From an uncultured bacterium (GTDB lineage: Bacteria; Cyanobacteriota; Vampirovibrionia; Gastranaerophilales; Gastranaerophilaceae), in assembly GCA_900547155.1 (NCBI GenBank), contig URFH01000039.1, positions 1 to 20,166 on the forward strand: a stretch of DNA of 20,166 bases, in the 5' to 3' direction. The notes under the pieces were generated by a model. The model was not told the DNA's origin. It saw only the letters and a list, made by a program, of their open reading frames with translations, and made no database searches. This document shows, in pieces, positions 7,956-14,843 of the stretch. Numbering within the stretch: position 1 is the stretch's first letter; each line of letters begins with the position of its first letter. The position numbers were made by a program, and so were the translations under genes.

Positions 7956-9038
7956 ATGAAAATCGCACCGCTAATCACCAACCTAACAAAAACCCCGGCC
8001 CGTATCAGGCACGCGCAGCCGGTAAGCTTCAAATCAACTCCCCAAATTTTCACTGAGGGGATGAAAGAGCTTGAAAACATTATCAACAATGAAATTACGC
8101 CTTTTGTGAACGATAGCAGGGATTTGTACATAGAAACAGGAAAAATCGGCTACAGGGCGCAAGAAGCAGTAAATTTTATAACTTTGAAAGAAAATAAGCT
8201 TTATCAGCATAAATTCCGCCTCCAAAACACCCTGAACAACGCTCTTTCGCCGGAAGTTTCCGAAGATTTGGAGCTTGCAAAAGAATACAAAAATAATCTG
8301 AGCGATTTTGAGAGCATTGAAAAAATGTCAAACCGCCCCATGTACAAAAATCCTGATTTGAAAGAAAAAATCTCCGCTGCAAAAGCGACCGTTTTTGCTC
8401 AGGACAACGAACTTGTGAAAATAAGACCGATTTCGGATTATTTTGACAATAATTATGAAAAACTGGGCAGAGAATTAGAAAAAATAGATCTTCGCAGCGA
8501 TGAAAATCTGTTCAAAAAGTTTGAAAAGACCAGAGAGCAGCAGATTTCTGCGCAATACTTTATGTTTATCACCCCCTACAATGACGCCATAAAACTAAAA
8601 CTCAAATATCAGGAGCTAAAATCCTCTGTCGAAAATCCCGCAATAAGCGCGTACACAAAACTTGAAAATATTGAAAACGCTCTGGAAACCGCCCGGAATA
8701 TAGCAAAAGACCGGAAACTTTTTTACGAAAACCGCAAAGACATTGAAAAATTCGTAAAAGAAAACAAAAATCAGCTTCCGCCCCCGGCAGGAGAAATCAA
8801 CGCAGCATACGAAAAACTTACACAAAAATGCGATGAAATTTCAGAAAAATACCGCAAAAAAGCCGGAGATTTTGTTCAAGAACATGCCGCAAATCCCGAT
8901 TTTAGCAGGGAGCGGGCAAAAAAACTGCTGAAAAAACAAAAAGAAACAAACGATTCACTATACCTGATTATTGACAAAATAAAAACCGATTACATCACCG
9001 CTCAAAATAAAGAATTTTACGAAAATTGGAAGTTGTAA
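7956..9038 (+). CDS. Coiled-coil protein of unknown function
   Basis: A 360-residue protein I do not recognise. Residues 1-27 are a polar leader ending in PVSFKS, similar in placement to IAFRAS in the glycosyltransferase fusion of this window. The rest is almost entirely charged helix, rich in Lys, Glu and Asn, with heptad-like stretches and no cysteine cluster, membrane segment or signal peptide. It is therefore probably a cytoplasmic or surface-associated helical rod. The ATG follows the preceding stop by 10 bp, with a weak GTGAG as ribosome site, so it may be co-transcribed with the acetyltransferase. No function can be assigned. Confidence 0.75.
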   Translation: MKIAPLITNLTKTPARIRHAQPVSFKSTPQIFTEGMKELENIINNEITPFVNDSRDLYIETGKIGYRAQEAVNFITLKENKLYQHKFRLQNTLNNALSPEVSEDLELAKEYKNNLSDFESIEKMSNRPMYKNPDLKEKISAAKATVFAQDNELVKIRPISDYFDNNYEKLGRELEKIDLRSDENLFKKFEKTREQQISAQYFMFITPYNDAIKLKLKYQELKSSVENPAISAYTKLENIENALETARNIAKDRKLFYENRKDIEKFVKENKNQLPPPAGEINAAYEKLTQKCDEISEKYRKKAGDFVQEHAANPDFSRERAKKLLKKQKETNDSLYLIIDKIKTDYITAQNKEFYENWKL

Positions 9039-9067
9039 ACGCAAAAAAATCATAGGGCGGTTTTTGC

Positions 9068-9097
9068 TTGACAAAAAGTTAGGTTTGCCTTACATTT
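9068..9097 (+). promoter_or_regulatory. Consensus promoter with embedded DtxR/IdeR-like operator
   Basis: TTGACA (9068-9073) is followed after exactly 17 bp by TACATT (9091-9096). The sequence TTAGGTTTGCCTTACATTT (9079-9097) fills the spacer and -10. It matches the published DtxR/IdeR consensus TWAGGTWAGSCTWACCTWA at 16 of 19 positions by my count. A metal-bound DtxR-type repressor here would block RNA polymerase. The promoter is strong evidence; the operator is inference from consensus. Confidence 0.6.
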
Positions 9098-9128
9098 ATT
9101 TGCGGATAATCTTACATCAGGAGAAAAG

Positions 9129-9593
9129 ATGAGTATCAAAGCCGTCAACAGCGTTAGTATTTCCGCTTTAAACCCAAAATCCTGTGTTGCCCCAAATTAC
9201 AGGCCCGGTTTTGGACTTGCTGATATGCCGACGAAAGACCAGTACAATGATTTGCGGGTATTTTATCATCATATTTACGAATATAAAAAAGGGTTGAGAA
9301 GCCTTGTTTTAACAACTGAAAAATCAGACAACCGCGCCGTAATTGAATCAAAATTGAAAAGAGAAAAAATTCCCTACGTTATAAAAGAAGTAAACAGCAA
9401 AAATATAAATGTTTTCTTTGGAAACAAAGACTGCATAAGAGTTGTATCAACTTTTGACAAACCCTTAAACAGGCTCACGCCCGAACAGGATTTTATGCTG
9501 GGAATTATGCTCGGATATGACAAAATACTGCAATGCAAAAGGTATTTCGTGATGAGTGATAAATATTTCAAAAACATGAAAGCAGACGGCTAA
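9129..9593 (+). CDS. DUF2023-like small protein
   Basis: A 154-residue protein. Residues 1-35 are a poorly ordered leader. From about residue 40 it reads like DUF2023: DLRVFYHHIYEYKKGLR, a segment near IPYVIKEV, INVFFGNKDCIRVV, and LTPEQDFMLGIMLGYD followed by a C-terminal cysteine region (ILQCKRYF). The family's biochemical role is unknown to me. The ATG follows AGGAG (9119-9123) and a consensus promoter overlapped by a DtxR-like iron box, so expression may rise when iron is scarce. The gene is monocistronic and convergent with the metal ATPase. The family call rests on remembered motif order and needs a profile search. Confidence 0.7.
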   Translation: MSIKAVNSVSISALNPKSCVAPNYRPGFGLADMPTKDQYNDLRVFYHHIYEYKKGLRSLVLTTEKSDNRAVIESKLKREKIPYVIKEVNSKNINVFFGNKDCIRVVSTFDKPLNRLTPEQDFMLGIMLGYDKILQCKRYFVMSDKYFKNMKADG

Positions 9594-9610
9594 AAGCGCG
9601 CTTTCATGTT
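9569..9610 (-). terminator. Terminator of the metal ATPase gene
   Basis: AACATGAAAGC (9573-9583) and GCTTTCATGTT (9600-9610) are exact reverse complements. Read on the minus strand, the hairpin is followed by a short T-tract (TTTTTG). It lies 8 bp beyond the ATPase stop and inside the last codons of the convergent DUF2023-like gene. No T-tract follows on the plus strand. Confidence 0.6.
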
Positions 9611-9617
9611 CTCAAAA

Positions 9618-11546
9618 CTATTTAAGCCGGCCCGCTGCAGCGTCAAAAGCTCCGCCCGCAGAGGATTTTTCTAATCCGTGACTTCCGAGGGCACGCAGAG
9701 AGTTCAAAACCGCTATCAAAGTTACGCCCACATCGGCAAAAACAGCTCCCCACATAGTTACAAATCCCATTGCGCCTAAAACAAGGAACAAAAGTTTCAC
9801 GCCGATAGCAAAAACGATATTTTGTTTCACAATGTTCATTGTTTTTCTGGCAATCCTTACTGCCAGCGGGATTTTGGAGATTTTATCGTCCATAATTACA
9901 ATATCCGCCGCCTCAATCGCTGCGTCCGAACCCAGCGCGCCCATTGCGATTCCCGCATCAGCTCCGGCCAGAACAGGTGCGTCATTAATGCCGTCGCCGA
10001 CAAAAATCACGGTTTTGCCGCGTTGTTTGCCTTCAATGAGTTCTTCAATTTTTTCAACTTTGCCAGCAGGAAGCAAATTTGCAAAAAAGCCGTCCAGACC
10101 AAGCTTTTTCGCTGCATATTCAGCCGCACTTTGCGAGTCGCCCGTCAACATGAGGGTTTTATTAACAATTTTCTTCAAATCCTTTACTGCCTGCGCAGCG
10201 TCGGCCTTGATTTCGTCGGAAATCACAATATAACCTGCGTATTGGCCGTCTATTGCAGTGTAAATTATCGTCCCCTGCGCGTTTGCGGCTGCGTAATCAA
10301 TTCCAAATTTCTCCATAAGCCCGCTGTTACCCGCAAAAACCTGAACGCCGCAGATTTTTGCACTGACGCCGTTTCCTGCAATTTCTTTAACAGCGCTTAT
10401 TTCAGACAGGTTGATTTCTTTGCCGTAAGCGGATTTCAAGGATATTGCAATGGGGTGGTTTGAGTAATTTTCAGCCATTGCTGTGTATTTTAACAGTTTT
10501 TCCCCGGAAAAACCCTTGCAGGGCGCAATTTTAGTGACATTGAAACTTCCTTTTGTTAATGTTCCTGTTTTGTCAAAAACCACAGCGTCGGGCTTTGCAA
10601 GCGCTTCAAGGAAACTGCTGCCTTTTATGAGAATTCCGGCGCGGGAAGCCCCTCCCAGCCCCGCAAAAAAGCTCAAAGGCACGGAAATAACCAGCGCACA
10701 CGGGCAAGAAATAACCAGAAAAGTCAAAGCGCGTCCGAACCAGAGCGAAAATCCGCCGCCGGCAATCAATGGAGGCAAAACAGCCAGCAGCAGCGCCCCT
10801 AAAACGACCGCAGGGGTATAATATCTTGCAAATCTGGTGATAAAATTCTCGGCTTTAGCCTTTTTTGAGCCTGCATGTTCAACTAGTTCAAGGATTTTGG
10901 ACACGGTGGATTCGCCGAAAGGCTTTGTGACGCGGATTTTGATAAGCCCGTTCGTGTTAATACAGCCGCTGATTGCGTCATCGCCGGTTTTGATTTCACG
11001 CGGCATAGATTCGCCTGTAAGCGCAGAAGTATCGACAACCGCCGTCCCCTCCACAATTTTACCGTCAAGCGGGATTTTTTCGCCGGCTTTAACCGCAATA
11101 ATTTCGCCGACCTGCACGATTTCGGGCGAAACTCGCTCTATTTCACCGTTTCGCTCAATATTTGCATAGTCCGGCCTGATGTCCATCAGCTCTGCAATTG
11201 AATTTCGGGATTTTTCAACAGCCCTGTGCTGCAAAAATTCACCAATCTGATAAAGAATCATAACCATAACCGCCTCAGGGTACTCTTTTATGGCAAAAGC
11301 GCCCAGCGTCGCAATCCCCATCAGGAAATTTTCGTCAAAAACATGGCCTTTGACAATATTTTTAAAAGCCGCAAGCAAAACATCGCCGCCCGCAGCAAGG
11401 TAAGCAACCAAAAACACGACAAATTCAGCCCCAGCTGGCAGATGAAAAAGCATACCCGCAGCAAAAACCGCCAGTGCAATGGAAATTCTTACCAGAGGAG
11501 CGGTTTTGTGGTGTCCGGAGCCGTGTTCGTGATGATGTTCGCACAT
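9618..11546 (-). CDS. Zn2+/Cd2+/Pb2+-type P1B ATPase (heavy-metal efflux)
   Basis: A 642-residue inner-membrane pump that exports soft divalent metals using ATP. Visible motifs: TGES in the actuator domain, the transmembrane metal-site motif C281-P-C283, phosphorylation site DKTGTLT (D325), GDGINDAP in the hinge, and an Asp in the last helices (FADVGVT). CPC with this DxG is the P1B-2 (ZntA/CadA) signature. There is no N-terminal HMA domain; instead a short His/Cys tail (MCEHHHEHGSGHH) may hold metal. I place the start at ATG 11546, behind GAGGT (11554-11558); an in-frame TTG at 11579 is inside the operator region and lacks a ribosome site. It is divergent from an SmtB-like repressor. Confidence 0.95.
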   Translation of the reverse strand: MCEHHHEHGSGHHKTAPLVRISIALAVFAAGMLFHLPAGAEFVVFLVAYLAAGGDVLLAAFKNIVKGHVFDENFLMGIATLGAFAIKEYPEAVMVMILYQIGEFLQHRAVEKSRNSIAELMDIRPDYANIERNGEIERVSPEIVQVGEIIAVKAGEKIPLDGKIVEGTAVVDTSALTGESMPREIKTGDDAISGCINTNGLIKIRVTKPFGESTVSKILELVEHAGSKKAKAENFITRFARYYTPAVVLGALLLAVLPPLIAGGGFSLWFGRALTFLVISCPCALVISVPLSFFAGLGGASRAGILIKGSSFLEALAKPDAVVFDKTGTLTKGSFNVTKIAPCKGFSGEKLLKYTAMAENYSNHPIAISLKSAYGKEINLSEISAVKEIAGNGVSAKICGVQVFAGNSGLMEKFGIDYAAANAQGTIIYTAIDGQYAGYIVISDEIKADAAQAVKDLKKIVNKTLMLTGDSQSAAEYAAKKLGLDGFFANLLPAGKVEKIEELIEGKQRGKTVIFVGDGINDAPVLAGADAGIAMGALGSDAAIEAADIVIMDDKISKIPLAVRIARKTMNIVKQNIVFAIGVKLLFLVLGAMGFVTMWGAVFADVGVTLIAVLNSLRALGSHGLEKSSAGGAFDAAAGRLK

Positions 11547-11562
11547 ATTTATTACCTCGTTA

Positions 11563-11580
11563 ATTGAATGATTGTTCAAC
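11563..11580. promoter_or_regulatory. Operator-like palindrome 1 (ATPase leader)
   Basis: ATTGAATGATTGTTCAAC is an imperfect palindrome of the ArsR/SmtB type (TGAA-N6-TTCA core). It lies downstream of the ATPase -10, in the leader, where a bound repressor would add to blockage. Confidence 0.5.
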
Positions 11581-11589
11581 TATATTTTT

Positions 11590-11619
11590 AGTATAATTGA
11601 ACAGTTGTTCAATTGTCAA
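11590..11619 (-). promoter_or_regulatory. ATPase promoter with SmtB-type operator in the spacer
   Basis: On the minus strand, perfect TTGACA (11619-11614) is followed after 18 bp by TATACT (11595-11590). The spacer holds the perfect palindrome AATTGAACAGTTGTTCAATT (11595-11614, two 9-bp arms). This is close to the known SmtB/ZiaR operator core TGAACA-N2-TRTTCA. Metal-free repressor would sit between -35 and -10. Confidence 0.75.
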
Positions 11620-11649
11620 CCCTAAAAAAGGAGATTAATTTACAAACTT

Positions 11650-11684
11650 AACACAGTTGAATAACCGTTCAATTGTGTTATAAT
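11650..11684 (+). promoter_or_regulatory. Promoter and operator of the SmtB-like repressor
   Basis: A 12-bp-arm palindrome runs from AACACAGTTGAA (11650-11661) to TTCAATTGTGTT (11668-11679), with one G-T position. It overlaps an extended -10, TGTTATAAT (11676-11684). TATAAT ends six bases before ATG 11691, so the transcript should be leaderless and autoregulated. TTGAAT (11657-11662) may act as a weak -35. Confidence 0.7.
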
Positions 11685-11690
11685 TCAAAT

Positions 11691-12041
11691 ATGGATAACA
11701 AAAAATCAGATTGTGAAGCGATAAACATAGAAATAGTTGAAAAAGTTAAGCCCAACATGCCCGAAATGAACCTATTGTACGAACTTTCGGACTTTTTCAA
11801 GGTAATGGGAGACGGAACGAGGATTCAGCTTTTATGGGCGCTTGAGGAAAGCGAAATGTGCGTGGGCGACCTTGCAGTGCTTTTAAATATGACAAAATCA
11901 GCCGTTTCTCACCAGCTAAAAGTCCTCAGAACCGCAAAACTCGTCCGCGCGAAAAAAAAGGGGAAAAATGTATATTATGCGCTCAACGACCACCATGTAA
12001 AATCCATTCTGGAAAAGGCGCTCGAGCATGTTTGTGAATAA
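11691..12041 (+). CDS. ArsR/SmtB-family zinc-sensing repressor
   Basis: A 116-residue winged-helix repressor that releases DNA when metal binds. The recognition helix is MTKSAVSHQLKVLR. The C-terminal helix holds D100, H102, H113 and E116, with exactly the spacing of the SmtB zinc site (D104, H106, H117, E120). The SmtB-like MCVGDLA segment has one Cys, not the CxC of CadC, so zinc is the likely inducer. I choose ATG 11691: an earlier in-frame TTG at 11673 would place the promoter and operator inside the coding region. No Shine-Dalgarno precedes the ATG, fitting a leaderless mRNA. It is divergent from the P1B-2 ATPase and shares three palindromes with it. Confidence 0.93.
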   Translation: MDNKKSDCEAINIEIVEKVKPNMPEMNLLYELSDFFKVMGDGTRIQLLWALEESEMCVGDLAVLLNMTKSAVSHQLKVLRTAKLVRAKKKGKNVYYALNDHHVKSILEKALEHVCE

Positions 12042-12148
12042 TTTGCAGGTTTTGTAACGATTTGTTAAGTTAAATGTTTAAAATAGCAAATAAATTTTTC
12101 ACCCGACTTCATGTGAATGTAAGTTCAAGAATCTGGAGTAACAAAAAA

Positions 12149-12595
12149 ATGAAAATGCCCTCTGTAAAAATGCCGAAATTCGTAAAAACAGGCGCTGAAT
12201 ACGTTTCAAAAAAATCAAAAGCCGCTTACGGATATGCCTCTCAAAAACTCGGCGAAGGTCTTAAATATGCAAAAACATTGAAAAAAGACACAGTCGAATT
12301 TGTTAAGAAAAATCCAAAACAAACCGCAGCAGCCGCAGGAGTCGGAGCAGCAGTTGTTCTTCTGGGTGTTGGAATCAAACACCTGGTTGAAAAAAAAAAT
12401 GAGCAAAAATTCCAATTAAAATTGATGAAAACCATTGCGTCAGCACAAAATGATGCAGAAAAATTTGCTCTTCGCGATGCTGTTAAAAGACAGGCTGAAA
12501 TGATTTCAACAATGCAGGACAGAATCGCGGCTGATAAGGAAGTTATTGACGCAAGCAGAGAAATAATTGACGCTTACAAAGCTTCCCAAAAATAA
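12149..12595 (+). CDS. Small membrane-anchored protein with ElaB/YqjD-like segment
   Basis: About 148 residues, not assigned to a family. A lysine-rich amphipathic helix region (residues 1-55) leads to KKNPKQTAAAAGVGAAVVLLGVGIKHL-type sequence, where residues about 60-78 form one membrane helix preceded by NP. This resembles the C-terminal anchor of ElaB/YqjD/DUF883 proteins, but here a charged coiled-coil tail of about 65 residues follows. I favour ATG 12149, which has GGAGT at 12135-12139. An in-frame ATG at 12074 would add 25 residues but has no ribosome site. It lies 107 bp after the repressor gene and ends at a strong terminator. Confidence 0.7.
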   Translation: MKMPSVKMPKFVKTGAEYVSKKSKAAYGYASQKLGEGLKYAKTLKKDTVEFVKKNPKQTAAAAGVGAAVVLLGVGIKHLVEKKNEQKFQLKLMKTIASAQNDAEKFALRDAVKRQAEMISTMQDRIAADKEVIDASREIIDAYKASQK

Positions 12596-12610
12596 GAAAT
12601 CAATTTCACC

Positions 12611-12647
12611 AAAAAAGCCCGAACCCTTTCAAAGGTCGGGCTTTTTT
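12611..12647 (+). terminator. Strong intrinsic terminator
   Basis: AAAAAAGCCCGAACC pairs with GGTCGGGCTTTTTT across a short loop, with one bulged base. A-tract and T-tract on the two sides let it work in both directions. It closes the 12149-12595 gene. Confidence 0.85.
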
Positions 12648-12655
12648 GCTACAAT
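12647..12655 (+). promoter_or_regulatory. Extended -10 promoter of the glycopolymer operon
   Basis: TGCTACAAT fits TGnTATAAT with one mismatch and abuts the T-tract of the preceding terminator. The start point would be near 12662, about 25 bases before the first ATG of the five-gene operon. Confidence 0.5.
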
Positions 12656-12686
12656 GTTTTTTAGAAAAGAGAGTGTTTGATTATTT

Positions 12687-13076
12687 ATGAGTGAAGATTT
12701 GGTTTTGTACCTTAAAAAGGTCAATTTTGAAAAACAGCTCAAAAAGCTTAAGAAAAAACTAAAGGGAAAAACCGCAATAATCTACGGCGCGGGGCAGTTT
12801 TTCAGATGTATTTGCGAAAATTATGACCTCGGCGGGATTGAAATCTCAGGAATTTGCGACAGGAGCTTTGAAAATTTTGACGGGGAATTTTTGGGGTACA
12901 AAAAGCTGAAAATCTCCGATATTAGCACGTCAGGAGCGGATTTTGTACTGGTTGCGACATTTCGCTATCTTGATATCACAGAAAATCTTGAAAAAGACCT
13001 TGCTGCCTCAAAAATCAAGGTTTTGCCGCTTGTTGACAGGCCGTTTTTTGAGTTATTAAAAGAGATATGGAGTTGA
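12687..13076 (+). CDS. Small Rossmann-like nucleotide-binding protein
   Basis: A 129-residue protein. After a basic helix (KKLKKKLKGK) comes TAIIYGAGQFFRCI, a beta strand and glycine loop of a dinucleotide-binding Rossmann fold (GAGQFF near residues 34-39). Then a second strand ends in Asp (GICDRS), as for NAD-type cofactor binding, and ADFVLVATFRY follows. It is too short to be a full dehydrogenase and resembles the stand-alone Rossmann modules found beside glycosyltransferases in capsule and LPS loci. It is the first gene of the operon and ends five bases before the TTG start of the cytidylyltransferase. The ribosome site (AGAGAG) is weak. Specific role unknown. Confidence 0.7.
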   Translation: MSEDLVLYLKKVNFEKQLKKLKKKLKGKTAIIYGAGQFFRCICENYDLGGIEISGICDRSFENFDGEFLGYKKLKISDISTSGADFVLVATFRYLDITENLEKDLAASKIKVLPLVDRPFFELLKEIWS

Positions 13077-13080
13077 AAAT

Positions 13081-13809
13081 TTGAATATTGCAATAATTTT
13101 TGCCGGAGGGCGGGGCGAAAGGCTAAGCGCCGATTCCATACCGAAACAGTTTATTGATATCGACGAAAAACCGCTAATAATCCACACTCTTATGAATTTT
13201 CAAAATCATGAGGAAATTGACAAGATTTATATTGCGATTTTGCCCGAATATTACAAACATATGGAAAATCTTGTGAAAAGTTACGGGATTGATAAGGTAA
13301 AGGGCATTGTGAACGGCGGGGATTCTGCTCAGGAGTCGATTTTCAACGCGCTGACCTGCGCGTTGAACGAGAATCCTGAGGATTCTGCGGTTTTGATTCA
13401 TGACGGAGTACGCCCGATTCTTACAAAAGAAGTAATTTCACGAAATATCGAGTCCGTAAAAAAATACGGCAGCGCAATCACTTGCATTCCTGCGTATGAA
13501 ACGATTCTGGTGAGCAAAGACGGCAAAACGCCTGACAAAGTGCCATTTCGGCGTGAAATCTACAAAGGGCAGGCGCCGCAAAGCTTTTATCTGGGCGAAA
13601 TCGTTGCTGCACACGAAATTATCCGGAAACGCCCGCAAAAATACGAGGATATGATTGATTGCTGCACGATTTACCACACTCTCGGGCAAAAAACGCACAT
13701 GGTTGAGGGAAATTTCGGGAATATTAAAGTCACGACAAAAGAAGACGTTTATATCCTGAAAGGGCTGTTAAAAATGCTTAAAGATAAAGAAAATGCGGGG
13801 CAGGAATGA
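13081..13809 (+). CDS. IspD/TarI-family cytidylyltransferase
   Basis: A 242-residue enzyme that would join CMP from CTP to a polyol phosphate. The CTP loop is FAGGRGERL at about 7-15, followed by PKQF. IHDGVRPILTKEVI and GQAPQSFYLGEI are further family motifs. Both IspD (methylerythritol phosphate) and TarI (ribitol phosphate) share these; the neighbouring CDP-polyol phosphotransferase argues for a TarI-like job making CDP-ribitol or a similar donor. It starts at TTG 13081, which the family N-terminus requires, with GGAG at 13069-13072. Its stop overlaps the next ATG (ATGA). Confidence 0.88.
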   Translation: MNIAIIFAGGRGERLSADSIPKQFIDIDEKPLIIHTLMNFQNHEEIDKIYIAILPEYYKHMENLVKSYGIDKVKGIVNGGDSAQESIFNALTCALNENPEDSAVLIHDGVRPILTKEVISRNIESVKKYGSAITCIPAYETILVSKDGKTPDKVPFRREIYKGQAPQSFYLGEIVAAHEIIRKRPQKYEDMIDCCTIYHTLGQKTHMVEGNFGNIKVTTKEDVYILKGLLKMLKDKENAGQE

Positions 13810-14843
13810 AATATTATGAAAAAAATCCCGTTTTAAGAGCGGATTTGGAATATATTAAAGAAAATTTTGATTTCAGCCCTTTTGAGGGAAAAATCGTTCT
13901 TGTGAGCGGCGCAAGCGGCTTTCTGGGGAGCATTATTGTAAAAAGCCTGCTTTTTGCATGCAAAAATGTGAAAATTCTCGCCCTTATCAGAAATTTTGAA
14001 AAAGCTGAACGCATTTTTGGCGCGCCCGCTGACATCCGGCTGAAATTCCTTGTGCAAGACATTTTAGAGCCGGTTAAAACGGATGAAAAAGCGGATTTTA
14101 TAATCCACGCTGCGGGCGAAACATCTTCTGAGAATTTTTTCAACAGGCCGGTGCGCACGGCACTAACAAATCTGAAAGGAACGGAAAATATCCTAGAATA
14201 TGCCGTCAAATCAGGCACAGAAGGGATGGTTTATCTTTCCTCGCTCGAGGTTTACGGGGCGCACTCGGGCGGAAAGCTTACAGAAAGCGCTTTTAGCACG
14301 GTTGACCCGATGAATCCGCGCTCCAGCTATCCGGAAAGCAAAAGAATGTGCGAAAATCTGTGCGCTGCTTATGCAAAAGAGTTCAATCTGCGCGTGATGT
14401 CCGCACGGCTGACGCAAACTTTCGGGGCGGGCATAAATTATGACGATTCAAGGGTCATAATGCAGTTTGTCAGGAGCGTAATTGAAGAAAAACCGATAAT
14501 TCTGCACACGGACGGGCTTTCTGCGAAAAATTACTGTTACAGTGCGGACGCAGTGCTTGCAATTTTGACGATTCTGACAAAAGGCAAGGCGGCTAACGCT
14601 TACAATGCGGCAAATCCCGAAACTTTTGCCTCAATAAAAGAGATTGCGCAAATGCTCACAAAAATGTTCCCAAAAACAAAGCTAAAATTTGAAAAAAACG
14701 ACGGCTCGATTTATTTTCCCGCATGTACGATGGATTTGGATGTGAAAAAGCTGGAAGCTCTGGACTGGAAAGCGCAAATCCCGCTGGAAGAAATGTTAAA
14801 ACGGACGATAAAATATTTTCAGGAAGGAAAAAATGAGCATTAA
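13806..14843 (+). CDS. NAD-dependent epimerase/dehydratase (extended SDR)
   Basis: A 345-residue extended short-chain dehydrogenase acting on a nucleotide-linked sugar. GASGFLG at 35-41 is the NAD-binding loop. IIHAAGETS, LSSLEVYG and the catalytic pair Y175 and K179 (SSYPESK) are in order. YCYSADAVLAILTILTKG and AYNAANPET are the usual C-terminal substrate-side motifs of dTDP-glucose-dehydratase-like enzymes. The start overlaps the cytidylyltransferase stop by four bases, so the two are coupled. A role in making the activated polyol or sugar is inferred; in H. influenzae Bcs1 a TarI-like domain is fused to a reductase, so this pair may do a related two-step job. Confidence 0.88.
   Translation: MKYYEKNPVLRADLEYIKENFDFSPFEGKIVLVSGASGFLGSIIVKSLLFACKNVKILALIRNFEKAERIFGAPADIRLKFLVQDILEPVKTDEKADFIIHAAGETSSENFFNRPVRTALTNLKGTENILEYAVKSGTEGMVYLSSLEVYGAHSGGKLTESAFSTVDPMNPRSSYPESKRMCENLCAAYAKEFNLRVMSARLTQTFGAGINYDDSRVIMQFVRSVIEEKPIILHTDGLSAKNYCYSADAVLAILTILTKGKAANAYNAANPETFASIKEIAQMLTKMFPKTKLKFEKNDGSIYFPACTMDLDVKKLEALDWKAQIPLEEMLKRTIKYFQEGKNEH

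Noticed and set aside
9041..9067. GCAAAAA...TTTTTGC hairpin after the coiled-coil gene as a terminator
   Set aside because: The stem is almost all A:T, the loop is 13 bases and no T-tract follows; it merges into the TTGACA of the next promoter.
9822..10463. 213-residue and other plus-strand frames across the metal ATPase gene
   Set aside because: Antisense shadows of a complete, motif-rich ATPase reading frame.
11627..11640. AAAGGAGA ribosome-site-like sequence on the plus strand
   Set aside because: No ATG, GTG or TTG follows at usable distance in an open frame; it lies between the two divergent promoters.
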